The translations under genes were made by a program, and so were the position numbers. Shown here piece by piece: positions 1-11,215 of a stretch of 64,000 nucleotides of DNA. Source of the DNA: Glycine soja (Eukaryota; Streptophyta; Magnoliopsida; Fabales; Fabaceae); NCBI RefSeq assembly GCF_004193775.1, contig NC_041020.1, positions 9,927,198 to 9,991,197 on the forward strand, given 5' to 3'. Every line of letters begins with the position of its first letter. Within the stretch, counting starts at the first letter, position 1. A model generated the notes under the pieces. The model ran no database searches. It saw nothing but the letters and a program-made list of their open reading frames with translations, and had not been told where the DNA came from.

Positions 1-420
1 CTTGCTGGAGGATATTCCTGGAGGGCCCAAGTGGCCTGGGGTGCTATTTGGGCACCCCCATTTTTTTACTAAGTACACCCCTCTGCATTTTTTGGTGATT
101 CTTTTTTTTGTAAATTTATGGAAACTTACGAATTTTTGTAACGTACTCGTTTTCTTTCGATGTTAGGAACCTGCGGATTACAAATCATTGCCCCTTTTTG
201 ACTTACGGAATGTTACGGAACTCACTAATTATGCAACGATGCTTCATTTGATTTCCGGTGTGTCACGGAAAACTAGGAATTGTGCATCAATATTTTTTGG
301 TTTTTCGGCTGTCCTGGAATTTCACAAATTGCCTAATGATGGGTACCAAGCACCTCACAAGGACCAAAGAAGTCGCAATGTCATCAAGCCAAAGGTCCCG
401 GACGAAATTAGGGTATGACA
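1..420 (-). repeat. 3' LTR of Ogre A (partial)
   Basis: This matches the last part (plus-strand sense) of the 5' LTR at about 18675-19099 and of the LTRs of element B, ending in the shared terminus ...gggtatgaca at 420. On the element's own strand this is the start of the 3' LTR (TGTCATACCC...). Compared with its partner it has many single-base and homopolymer indels. The rest of this LTR lies before position 1. Confidence 0.88.
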
Positions 421-432
421 TTGCCCTCTTTA
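421..432 (-). promoter_or_regulatory. polypurine tract of Ogre A
   Basis: Directly inside the 3' LTR, the minus strand reads as a purine run (AAAGAGGGCAA), the position and composition expected of the plus-strand priming tract. B and C carry the cleaner form AAAGAGGGGCAAC at the same place, so the missing G here is probably part of the local indel noise. Confidence 0.7.
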
Positions 433-472
433 CTTGTCTTCTTATTGGCGATAAAAGGAAAGTAAAGATAAC

Positions 473-735
473 ACGTAATTCGTTCCTCTCGATTTGACGA
501 GAGCGCGGGTGACATAAATCTCCACAGCCAAATGACTTGTTTGTTCCCGGATTTTTACAAATTGCCTAATGATGGGTGCCAAGCCACCTCACAAGGACCA
601 ATTAAGAAAAGGTCGCATGTTTATCAAGCAATAGGTACCCGGGACGAAAATTGTGTATGACACTAACTTTCGCCCTGTCGGTTGACGAGAGTCGCGGGTG
701 ACCATGAAAATTTCCTGCATGTAAATGACTTGTGT
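473..735. repeat. degenerate copy of the LTR-end tandem repeat (element A)
   Basis: This segment repeats the terminal part of the LTR (acaaattgcctaatgatggg to gtatgaca) joined to a short internal piece with gacgagag, as in the cleaner 182-183-bp array of element B (22954-23400). Here it is about one and a half units, with many indels. Confidence 0.7.
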
Positions 736-839
736 TCCCGGAGGAAAAAAGGTTCGCAGAAGACTATGTCAGCCTCTGCATGCTATCAAGCGTTCTGTCT
801 TACAGATAGCAAAAAGTGTTAATACGGATAACCACTCGG

Positions 840-1735
840 GTATTTCCGCGTATCATCGGCCCGCCGCCTCTGGATGACAAAGGGTGCGGATAACCGTAGG
901 TATCTCGGTATCTATCGGGCCCTAGCGCCTCTGGATTGATAAAAGGGTGCATGAATGAACCAAACTTGGTCTTGCTTGTCATCGGGCTGCGCCTCTGGGA
1001 TGACAAAGGGTGCGGATACCGTAAGGTATCTCCGCGTATCATCGGCGCCCCGCGCCTCTGGATGATACAAGGGGTGCAGAATGACGCAACTTGTATCTGC
1101 TTTGCCATCGGCCCGCCGCCTCTGGACTGACAAGGGTGCGTGAATTAACCGTTCAAGTATCTCGCGTTCATCGGCGCAGCCGCCTCTGGTGACTACAAAG
1201 GGAGCAGAAATGGATCCAAATTCTGTCTCTGCTTGCATCGAGCCCCGCCGCTCTGGATGACAAAACGTGGTGCAGAGATAACCAGTAAGGTATCTCCGTC
1301 GTATCATCGGGCCGCGCCTCTGGATGACACAAGGGCGAGATATGACCAACGCTTCGTCTCTGCGTAGGTCATCGGCCCGCCGCTCTAGCGATACACTAAG
1401 GGTGCGCGATGACACGAAGTATTGTCTCTGCGTTCTCGGGCCCGCGCCTCTGGATGACCAAAGGTCGGCGATCACCCGCTAAAGACTATCGTCTCTGTTG
1501 CATCAGCAGGCCCGCGCCTCTGGATGACAAAAGGTAGCGGATAACCGTAAGGTATACTACCCGCGTATCATCGGGCCGCCGCGTCTGATGCAAGGGCTGC
1601 AGCACATGGACCAAATTGTGTCTCTGGTTTCATCGGCCCGCGCCTCTGGATGAAAAGGCGTGCACGGCATAAACCGTAGGATATCCGCGTGTTCATCAGG
1701 CCCGCCCGGCCCTATGGATGATCACAGGGTGCATG
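840..1735. repeat. minisatellite of ~63-bp units, ~13 units (element A)
   Basis: Units contain cgcctctggatgaca followed either by a gcggataaccgtaagg block (type A) or a gcagaatgaccaaat block (type B). The order is largely alternating A-B-A-B. Unit length varies through scattered single-base indels, unlike the uniform array in element B. Each unit can form two short hairpins (see findings). Several stop-containing ORFs across it are periodic by-products, not genes. Confidence 0.85.
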
Positions 1736-3660
1736 TCCACATACCTACCAACGAGCAGGTCAGTATGACAAAGATTACTGGGCGCGGCCGACAAAAGGCA
1801 ACAGGCTCTTGCTACCGACGTATCCCTCGCAGATAGGAATTCAACTCTACGCTAAGTTCTATGCAATAACTGTGGAGACTGAAAAAGTCTCACCATCGCA
1901 GATGCCATACATCCCCCGAGAAAGGGTGCAGATGACCATATTGGTCTCTCTACGTAATGAATCAACTGGTCAGAATGCGAGAGAGAGGAAACCCGCAAAG
2001 CGCTGTCTCCGCGGCCTCCAGCTCTTGAGTCATGGCAACAAAAGGCGGTGTGGTCGACAAAAGCGAGGCTCTTGCTCCTACGTATCCTCCAATGAGGAAC
2101 TCAGACCTACGTAGTCTCTGCGAAACTTGTGAGACTTTGAAAAGTCTCGGTGTTTTCTCACTAAATCGACAACATGCTTTAGCAAAGAGAAAATATTCCA
2201 ACTGATTAGAGCAGCATATGCTTTTTTGAGTGAAAAACAATCCGCGTCTACCGGGAAGGAGAGTCTGCTGATGAAATCTCCATAACATAAATGAATTTGA
2301 TTATAGCATTTCGTTTCTAAGATGACCATTTAGAGGAACACTGGGTTGACCAAAAATAGAAGAAATCCACTCAAAGTGTATCAATCTCGCACAGGTAAGT
2401 GTTTCATCCTAATTCCGAACCATAGATATGCATGACTTGACTTTGCAAATTATTTCCTATCAAATCAAAATTACATGCGTGATCATGGATCAATAGGGCT
2501 TCCCTTGGGAATGGGTCTTTTGGTGGTTTTCTCGGCTTTTGTGTGTTTTTGCCTTTGATTTTTCGGCTTTTTTTTTTTTCTGTTTTGTTTGTGCGGGCCG
2601 AGAAAGAAAAAAAAAACGTCGCTAGCAGGATTTCTGGTTGGTAATCAAAGGAGAAGACCTATTCTAGGTCTGGTTCCCTTTCTTTCTTTTTGTTCATTGG
2701 TGACAATTTCTGTTTGTATATTGTCTGGTCCAAAAGACCTCTCTGCACATATTCTTCTGTTTTCTTAGATCCAAGGCTTTCTTATCCTTCTCTTCTTTTT
2801 GTTTTTTTTTTTTTTACTTTCTCCCTTACTTTATTGGGAATTCTTTCTTTCTTTTTTGCTTCTCCCCACTCTTTGATTTGGGATTTTCCTTCTTTTTATT
2901 TTTGCTTCGAGGTAAGGATTGACATTTCACCCTGGTCAAGTTATGGTGAGTCGAGATTTTGGCTACAGGTTGTAGAATGGCTAGACACATATACATGTCG
3001 GGGTTTGGTTTGTCAAGGATAAAAGGGATGCCCCACATTATTTCCATGAACACAAATGCAAAATGATGATTCGGAAACTTATGCAAACTGGCATGCATGC
3101 ACCTATGTGGACTCTCAAAGTGTCAAAACTTTTATGGTCATGTTGATGCTAGGGCCTCAGGATTCATTTCCATCTATTTTAAATCAACCCAATGTTTCCA
3201 AATATGTTCTTTTATCAATTGTGCATTCATCCGGTCTCATTTCGGGCTGTCGGGGAATTTCACAGCATTCACCCTTCAGGTGTTAGACACGTTTTTTCTC
3301 TTCAAAAATCGGTTATGATCAATGAAATTTTTTTTCGAGAAGAGTTGGAAATCATCTCTTTTCAAAAGCATGTCGTGTTTTTAGCTAGACAACTTATTTT
3401 CTTTTTTCCAACCTTTTTTCCTTACTTTTCTCTTTTTTTTATTTGCTCTCTTTTTTTCTTTTTTTTTTTCTTATTATGCTCTCTTTTCTGCTTACTTGCC
3501 CTTTCTTTTTCCTTATTTGCTCTCTTTTTCCTTTACTTGCCCTCTTTTTCTTTTCCTTTTCCCTTTGCTTCTCTTCATTTCATTTCTTTTCTTTTTCTAT
3601 TTTTATTTTATCAATGATTTTTTGTTGTTATTTGACATATATACTTTTGGACGATGTTCC
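1736..3660. other. 3' non-coding region of Ogre A; no gene
   Basis: It holds a CTACGTA inverted-repeat module (about 2070-2120, with a decayed copy near 1800-1850), a GAGACTT/AAGTCTC hairpin near 2130-2150, and sequence collinear with 24420-25680 of element B and, inverted, with 40400-40760 of element C. From about 2690 to 3620 it is extremely pyrimidine-rich on the plus strand, which opens several Phe/Ser-rich ORFs that I do not regard as genes. Confidence 0.7.
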
Positions 3661-3929
3661 TTAAAGAAGAACCTACACGGTTCCAGAATTTCCAAACATC
3701 ATCGAATAGTAATGATAATACAATAGCTAACGCAACAATATCCTAACAAAAATGTATGCGCTGTGTAATCAAATTGGACAATCGAAACAACAAAAAACAA
3801 CATAGTCTCTCAAGTCAAATAAATAGAATAATAAAATGACAAAAGAAATAGAAAGAAACATGAATCTGGGGATCCTCCAGTCACGTATTCTCCACTCCCT
3901 CCGCAAGAAGTCAAGCAAATCGGTCCATC

Positions 3930-5170
3930 TCCTCATCCTCCGTGGGTCTTCCTCCATCGCGGGAGCTTTCTGGTGGGTGCCCTCCTGCTTTGGCCTCGGC
4001 GCAATCTCCGGGCCATGCAACACTCTGCCCTGAACTGGTCTGAGTTAAGGCATGAAAAAGAAGCGAAGCCCTGGCTCTGCATGCTAGGCTCATCTAGGTA
4101 GAGACAATCATGGGTCCGTACAATGTGCTCGGTGGTTGGCCGCGCTGCTGGTGAACCAATGCCAGTAAGTACTGCTCCAGTCAAATGCTCCCAGCCTGGC
4201 AGCCTGATGAGGTGGTGGGGCGACGTCCGCGGCCTTGTGGAGCATCACCCTGAGGCCATGCTCTGGGTTACATACTTCTCAATAAAAGCCACGGGTTGAT
4301 GGGCGGCTCGACATCACCTTGGTAGTGCACGGACTTCCGACACACTGGCAGAGTCCGTGTGATCAGTGCAGGCGAATCCCAGGGCCCGTTGACTTATTGG
4401 GTCCAAAGGGTGCCAGTGGTGCGCCATAACCTTGCAAAAATAAGATCGGCATCAGCGATCAACTGAGCCAACATGTGATGCTTATTCCGTGTCAGGGATG
4501 CGTACACCAGCTGCATTCGGCATGGGTGAGTCTGGAATTATGTTCGGTGGCAGGATGTTGCTTGAGAGCACGTCATCCATAATTGGGTCAGGGTGGTCTG
4601 TTGGTGCGCACTGATTCGCACTCGACCTCCCTGCAGCATCCGGGCAAAATCCTGTTTTTTTCCCCGGAATATAACATAGCCAGTCTGGGCGATGGCCTCC
4701 TCATCTAACCGTACAGCGTTCCTCCTCTGCGCCATACTTCACATTCCTGGCCCTCTCTCCAACACCAAGGATATCCTAGGAGTTGGCGATAGCGTCGGCA
4801 TCAAACGGGATCCACTGACCCCTTACCCAGGATCTCATGTCACGCACGCTCCTTCTGTTGGCCAAGCATTGGCATAAAACTCAAGGACTATTTCTGGATC
4901 AAACTTGGCCATGGGAGTATACGTGATCGCTCACGCCGGCGCCCTATTTCCTCCTGGAAATCAGTATACTCGTGCGTCCTGAGCTGGACGTGTCGCTCCG
5001 AGAACACGACCATCCCTTGATGGCCTCGAAGCGCTGCTGGTGTACAGCACTCCTAAAGCGGTGACTATCATACTCCGGAGCGGAACTAGTTCTCTTTCGG
5101 CTGCCTTGTCCTTCCTGGACCTCTTTGAGGCAAGCTTCTCGGGGCCATTTCCTGCGAAGGCAACATTTGG
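3930..5170 (-). pseudogene. broken 3' ORF of Ogre A, plant-transposon-protein-like domain
   Basis: Read on the minus strand, scattered frames give a recognisable globular domain: AKFDPEIVLEFYANAWPTE near 4910, then VRGQWIPFDADAI near 4800, then MTTLTQLWMT and SDHNSDLPLPKCQL-like stretches toward 4450, and a Pro/Gln-rich tail near 3950. I recognise this as the type of domain catalogued as a 'putative plant transposon protein', common in legume Ogre-like elements; the assignment is from memory. The frame shifts every few dozen codons. A homologous fragment occurs at the same relative position in element B (26420-27090). No function is known. Some frameshifts may be sequencing errors, because this part of the window is noisy. 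Confidence 0.65.
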
Positions 5171-7245
5171 AAAGTTAGTTTTACCAGTGGGACACTACTC
5201 TTAGAAAACAAAAATGACATACAACTCCTCCATAAATACAAACATCAATGTAAATTTAGAGCAAGCTTATGCGCAGATTTCCCTACGAACGTTCACTGCA
5301 CAAGACATCTATTAACTAAGAAAATGCACATATACAATCAAGGTAGCTTCATTACCTAGATTATTACATGTCTTCAAGGTGTAATTTGTTATTTACATCA
5401 CACACGGCCTCCTTGGCTAAATTTACATACATGCCATACTCAAAGCATTTCGGGGTACCAAAATTGCACATGCGCTCATCTTGGTATTTCTAATACCTAT
5501 ACAATATCAACTTCATGATGATACTTGACTACCTACGCAATAAGGTGCTACATTTCATGCTTTTTTTTTCAAGTTTTTGCTACCTAACCACATGCAATTT
5601 CAAGCATATTTTCCTTTGCTGACTAAAATTGTATTCAAATTAGAAGGTATATATTTTTTGTAATATGTTTTCTTCACATAACATGCAACACATTTATATA
5701 TATTTTTGTGAGACATTTTGACTACCAAAAATTATATATACATACATCAAGTATTTTGCTATCATACCCAAAGTGTAAATTGCCAAAGGTATCTTGCTAC
5801 CTATTCTAACCTACACATTCATGACGAGCACAATTCCTAAAATCTAGGCGTAGGGAAAATATTGTAGTGTGGCCCAGAGCCGATTGCTGGCCAAAAAGGG
5901 TAACTTTACCCAATATGCACCTCCTCTTGTGTTCTTTTTTGCATAAAATTTTAGTTCCTAGGCCTAGGATATAATGCGGGCAATTACTCTAGGCCTTTTC
6001 AGGAATGAATACATATTCAAAAAAAGAAAATGTTTACAAACAAAATGCCCCATGGTTGTTTCTTAACAAAGTCACGCGCAAGCATTGAGGCATTCACCGA
6101 ACACTTGTGGCGGCGTTTAGGCGTCATAGCAGAGAAACGGGGACAATGTGGCATGTCCATGTTCAAAAAAGCATTATGGCTAGGGCCATCCCATACAACC
6201 CCTAATTCAACTATCAAAAGCAAGAAAACAAACCAAAATTGCCCTATATGTTTGAGCTACTCCCACAATTTAGAGCACCAAAAGGAGATCAAAATACACC
6301 AATGAAAAGCTAGAAAGCTTAGGGATGGAACACTTCCTTGTTGTGATGAACAAAGCGCAAACGGAATCAAAAATGCGAAAAAGATGGCCTAGGGCTGCAA
6401 ACTCGTCATCCCGTGGGTATGGCTTTTGAAAGGGGGGAAAAGAAGTTTTTGAATGTTAAACGCCCCCCCTTTCGTCATTCTTATATTTGGTGCAGGGGTG
6501 GCTCGCCCAGGCGAGCTACCTGCACATTTTTTTTTTTTTTTTTGAGGGGAATATTAAACCATGTCCTCTCCTTCTCATGGATTAGCATCTGCCTAACTTG
6601 GAACTTACTTAGTTAGAATTAGGCGTTGATTACTATTTTTTACTTTTTAAAACAAACAAAAAGTAAAGAAAGCTGCAAATACAAAGGATACGGGCTGCCT
6701 TGCAGCGACATTCTCTGCTTGTTTCGCACAAGAAGGGCAACGATCGGTCGTCGTGACCCATCCCCACTTGCGTCGTCCTTAAGTACCTGCAAGTAATAAA
6801 CAACCAGGTCATGCCAATCTTGACCGCGTCATTACCCTACCTTGATTGGTTTCTGCGTTCATGTTTCTCTACTCCAGAAGGTAGCCCAAGGTGATCCTGC
6901 CCTGTTTTACCACAACAATAAACATGCGTATGCGTATGCGTATGCATGAATGTTTTCAAACGCAGAAAATTTAGGGAAAGTTGGTTCAGGGTTCAATTCT
7001 AATTAAGCGCTTGGGGATCATGAACTGAGCGGAAGGGCTGCAGTGATCACAGATTAACGCAAGGTGTGAAACTAACGTGGGATCAAAAGCCTCGAATCCA
7101 CGTTCATTTCTTTGAAAAGATGTAAGAGAGATACAAATAGACAGGAAATCCCTGGGGAAATCCAGAAAACGCATAAAGATAAAGAACATGCAGCGACATC
7201 CTTAATTGCCCCAGCTTCTAAGCATAATATTGTTTGACGACATCA
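5171..7245. other. non-coding spacer between pol and 3' ORF of Ogre A
   Basis: AT-rich sequence with traces of the aggtatcttgctacct repeat that is tandemly arranged in element B (25745-26225), a gctcgcccaggcgagc palindrome near 6500 also found in the LTRs, and a short tandem run cgtatg near 6910-6935. No supported gene. Confidence 0.6.
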
Positions 7246-10200
7246 GAGTTCACGGGTGAAGGTAGCTCTTCGCCATCCATGTTGGTAAGCCACCAGGGTC
7301 TCCGGAAAAAAGCCCTCTTCACAACAAAGGCCTTCGTAGTTCGGGGCCCATTTCCCTCGATGGTCCTTGAACAGCATGGGACATTTTCTTTAGCACAAGG
7401 TCTCCTCTAGTGAACTTGCGTAGCGTACTTTCTGGTCGAATGCATCTTCCATTCTTTGCTGGTATAAGCGCCCATGCGACTCATGGCCGTTAAGCGCTTA
7501 CCCTCAATGAGGTTTGAGCTGATCGTAGCGTGTTTGAGCCCACTCTGATTCTTTAATCCGGATTCTGCCAAGATCCTTAATGACGGACTTCTACTCAACA
7601 CGGTAACACGCTCCATCCCATATACACTGAGAACGGCGTTGCCTCCAGTTGACGTTCGCACTGAAGTCCGGTAACCGTGTAACGCGAATGGGAGCATCTC
7701 GTCAATCCTTGGTATGACATGGTCAGTCTTTTGGATAATCTTTTTGATATTCTTATTGGCCGCTTCCACGGCTTCCATTCATCTTTGGCCGGTAGGGCGT
7801 GGAATTGTCATGCTGGATTTAAACTCCTTGCACATTTCTGCCATCATCTTATTATTCAGGTTGGTGCCGTTGTCCGTGATAATCTTCCTTGGCAAACCAT
7901 ATCGGCAGATGATCTCTTTCTTAATGAACCTGACACCACATTCTCGTGACATTGGTATATGAAGCCGCCCGACCCCACTTGGTGAAATAATCTATCGCTA
8001 CGAGGATGAAGCGATGAACCATTCGAGCCTTGGGCTCAATGGCCCCGATGACATCTATTCCCCACATGGAGAAAGGCCAAGGGGCGGACATGACATTCAG
8101 AGGATGGGTGGGGAATTGACATATCTGCGAATGCTTGACATTTGTGGCACTTCCTCAACATGGACACAACAATCACTTTTCATGGTAAGCCCAGTAATAA
8201 CCTGCTCTTAGGATCTTCCTGGCCATAGCATGTCCGTTGGCGTGCGTTCCAAACGAGCCTCATGGACTTCTTCGATCATGTGATTTGCCTCCTTGGCATC
8301 CACACACGCAAGGAGTGTCATGTCGTGATTTCTTTTATACAGTATGCTTCCGTTCATGGAAGAACCGGCTGGCCAACTCCTCAATGTCCTTTTATCGTTG
8401 TCGGCAATCTCTGGCGGGTATTCTTTGCTTACGACATATCGCTTGATGTCGTAATACCAAGGCTTCGTCCCGTCTCTTCCACTTGGCAACAATGTGCGGG
8501 TTTGCCACGACACCAAAATCAATGTAGGGTAGATCCCCTCCGTGCGGTGTTAGCTGGAACATAGATGCCAACGTAGCAAGTGCATCCGCCATTTGATTTT
8601 CCTCGCGGGAACATGATGGAAGGAGATCTCATCGAAAGTCTTAGCAATTCCTTGATATAGGCTTTGTAGGTATCAGCTGGGATCTCTAGTTTCCCATTCC
8701 TCTCAGCTGAATGATTACCAACGCTGAGTCGCGTACACCTTGAGTAGTTTGACATTGGGAGTCAATTGCTGCCTGGAGCGGCTAGGGCAACATGCTTCAT
8801 ATTCGGCCATGTTTGGTGCATCGAATCCTAGCCTGGCTGTGAAAGGTACACTCTGATTGTCCGGAGAGACCAACACTGCCCCAACGCCATGACCTAAATG
8901 TTGACGCTCCGTCAAACCATACAGTCCATTTGTCGATCTTCGTCCAACTTTTCCTCGAACAAGGCCATGATGTCCTTCATCCGGGAATTCCGGATGCATG
9001 GGCTGGTAGTCGTTAAGAGCTGTTGAGCCAATAATCTGCCAAAGCGCTTCCTTTTCGCCTTTGTGTGACGTAGACTATATCAAACTCAGATAGCAAGACT
9101 TGCCACCGGGCGATTCGTCCTGTGAGAGTGGCTTTTCAAAGATGTACTTAACGGTCCATTTTGGATATCAACCAGGTAGTTGGCTCAGCATGTACTGCTT
9201 AGGCGATGGAATGCCCATATAAAGCACAACACGTTCTTTCGAGCAAGAGTAATTCATCTCACAGTGTCGTGAACTCTTACTTAGGTAGTAAACAGCGTGC
9301 TCTTCTCCCGGATTCGTCATGTTGCCCAGCATACCCCATTGACTCGTCCCAAGATTGTCATGTACAAAATGAGAGGCTTTCCAGGTACTGGTGGCATAAG
9401 CACGGGAGGATTCATTAGGCACTTTTGATCCTTCCAAAAGCCTCTTGCAATCCTCATATCCAACCGATCGATTTGGTTTTTGCGCAAGATTTAAACAACG
9501 GCTCACAATGGCGTGACTGCGATATGAAATCTGGCAATATAATTCAAGCGCCCCGAAACCTCGGACTTGCCTCTCTGTACGGGTTCTGCATCTCAAGGAT
9601 AGCCTTTCACTTTTTCGGGGTCTACCTCTATCCCTTTCTGGCTTACATGAAACAAAGCAATTTCCCTGATTTGACCCCAAAGGTACACTTAGCGGGGTTC
9701 AACCTTAATTGATATTTCGTTAAGCCTTTTCGAACAATTTCGCAGGTTGACAAGGTGTGCTTCCTCGGATTAGATTTAGCAATTAGTCGTTCCAGTAGAC
9801 CCGATCTCTTGATGCATCATATCATGGAACAAAGCTACCATGGCCCGTTGATAGTTGTCCCCGGCATTCTTGAGTCCAAAGGACATCACCTTGTAACAGA
9901 ACGTTCCCCAACAGGTGACGAAAGTAGTCTTTCCATACTCTCGGGCGCCATCTTTATCTGATTGTAACCAGAGAAACCGTCCTGAAGGAAATAAAGCCGA
10001 AATTGGCCGTGTTATCTACGAGGATTCGAGTGGTGGTAAAGGAAAATTGTCCTTGGGATGGCCGATTCAGGTCCCGATAATCTCACACATTCGTACTTTC
10101 CCATCTTTTTAGGAAATTGGTACGATGTTGGCAACCCATTCTGGATACGAGCGACGGCCAGAAAACCAGCGTCAAATTGCCTTCACTTCTTCTTTTATCT

Positions 10201-10620
10201 TCAAGGATGTTTCGGGCTCATACTCCTCAGTTTCTGTTTTACGGGGAACACTCGGGATTTAGAGGTAATCGGTGCTGTACAAATGTCAGAACTCAAACCG
10301 GGCATATCTTGGTATGACCAAGCAAGATGTCTTGGTAGTCTTTAGCAGGATTATTAACTTCTCTCACGGATAGGTTGCGGTAATACCTGTACCTATCTTT
10401 ACTTCCCTCTTTCCACTGCCAATTCCTAATCTACTAGCTCTGTTTCTTCTTGATGAGGCCCATTTCTTGGTCTCATGGGCGACCATTCTTCTAGTTCTGG
10501 GGGAAGTCCCACATCCTCATTTCCTTCATCTTCCGTTTGATTCATTTCTTGCTCGAAGTCGATAGACGGTCCCAGGTATTAGTACCTTCGGGGGACTCGT
10601 CATCGGATCCTTGCCGTTTC
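7246..10620 (-). pseudogene. Ogre A pol: reverse transcriptase, RNase H, integrase (frame-broken)
   Basis: On the minus strand the order is RT (about 10560-9700), RT connection and RNase H (about 9680-8530), then integrase (about 8520-7250). Recognisable pieces include HAVYYLSK near 9290, YYDIKRYVV near 8445 in the RNase H-integrase linker, and VEAANKNIKKIIQKTDHV and MLPFALHGYRTSVRTSTG near 7700-7770 from the integrase catalytic region. The catalytic YVDD site of RT (about 9800) is displaced by small indels. Frames shift and return repeatedly over short distances, which is more typical of unpolished long-read sequence than of ordinary decay. The region carries only short ORFs as it stands. 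It follows gag-pro in the usual Ty3-gypsy order. Whether it is a real pseudogene cannot be settled from this sequence. Confidence 0.85.
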
Positions 10621-10639
10621 AGAAAAAGAAAGAATAAAC

Positions 10640-11066
10640 ATGCAAAGAAGTGAGAATGGTAAGAGCACAGGACAGTGAAAGAAAGATCTCTGTATTATAA
10701 ATTCATAAACAAAAAGACCACAAACCTTACAAAAGGAAAAACTCTAAGCCAGGCCCAACTTAGAGCTTTTAATAACCGTAAGGTTTACATTATGCTGTTG
10801 CGTAAATGCCGGCGTTCCTCCATCCCAATTCCCAGCTGGAAATCAAGAGGGCAATGGTCGTACCAAATCAAAGACTGCGGAATATCATCTTCGCATATCG
10901 CGAACGCTTGACCTTTGTCTCCGAACCCGGTCGTATAAAGCTCTAACTTATGTGGCAGGCGGCTTCCTTCACCTTCCTGTCTCCAACGCGAACTTGACAT
11001 TGTTCTTAACCTTCCGCGATGCTTCTTTTCTAGTCTGCTGAGTGGGTTATACTAAACCATACTCCA
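10640..11066 (-). other. pro-pol linker of Ogre A
   Basis: Between protease and RT. The minus strand contains LPHKLELYTTGFGDKGQ (near 10930), a conserved-looking Ogre segment, and a CTCTAAG/CTTAGAG inverted repeat (about 10740-10770). Ogre elements are known to have a spliced intron between protease and RT, so this linker and the gap beyond it are where one would look for it. I cannot define splice sites here. Confidence 0.45.
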
Positions 11067-11166
11067 NNNNNNNNNNNNNNNNNNNNNNNNNNNNNNNNNN
11101 NNNNNNNNNNNNNNNNNNNNNNNNNNNNNNNNNNNNNNNNNNNNNNNNNNNNNNNNNNNNNNNNNN
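11067..11166. other. assembly gap, 100 N
   Basis: Exactly 100 unknown bases, the conventional size for a gap of unknown length. The two flanks look redundant (ttatactaaaccatact on the left, ttatagcctaaaccatact on the right), suggesting overlapping contig ends rather than missing sequence. An ORF predicted across the gap is meaningless. Confidence 0.99.
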
Positions 11167-11215
11167 TTATAGCCTAAACCATACTTCCCACGATTTCCCT
11201 TGGGTATTTATCAGG

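Noticed and set aside
3192..3664. Phe/Ser/Leu-rich ORFs of 73-141 codons that look like membrane proteins
   Set aside because: They come from a polypyrimidine tract and are not conserved in the collinear region of element B.
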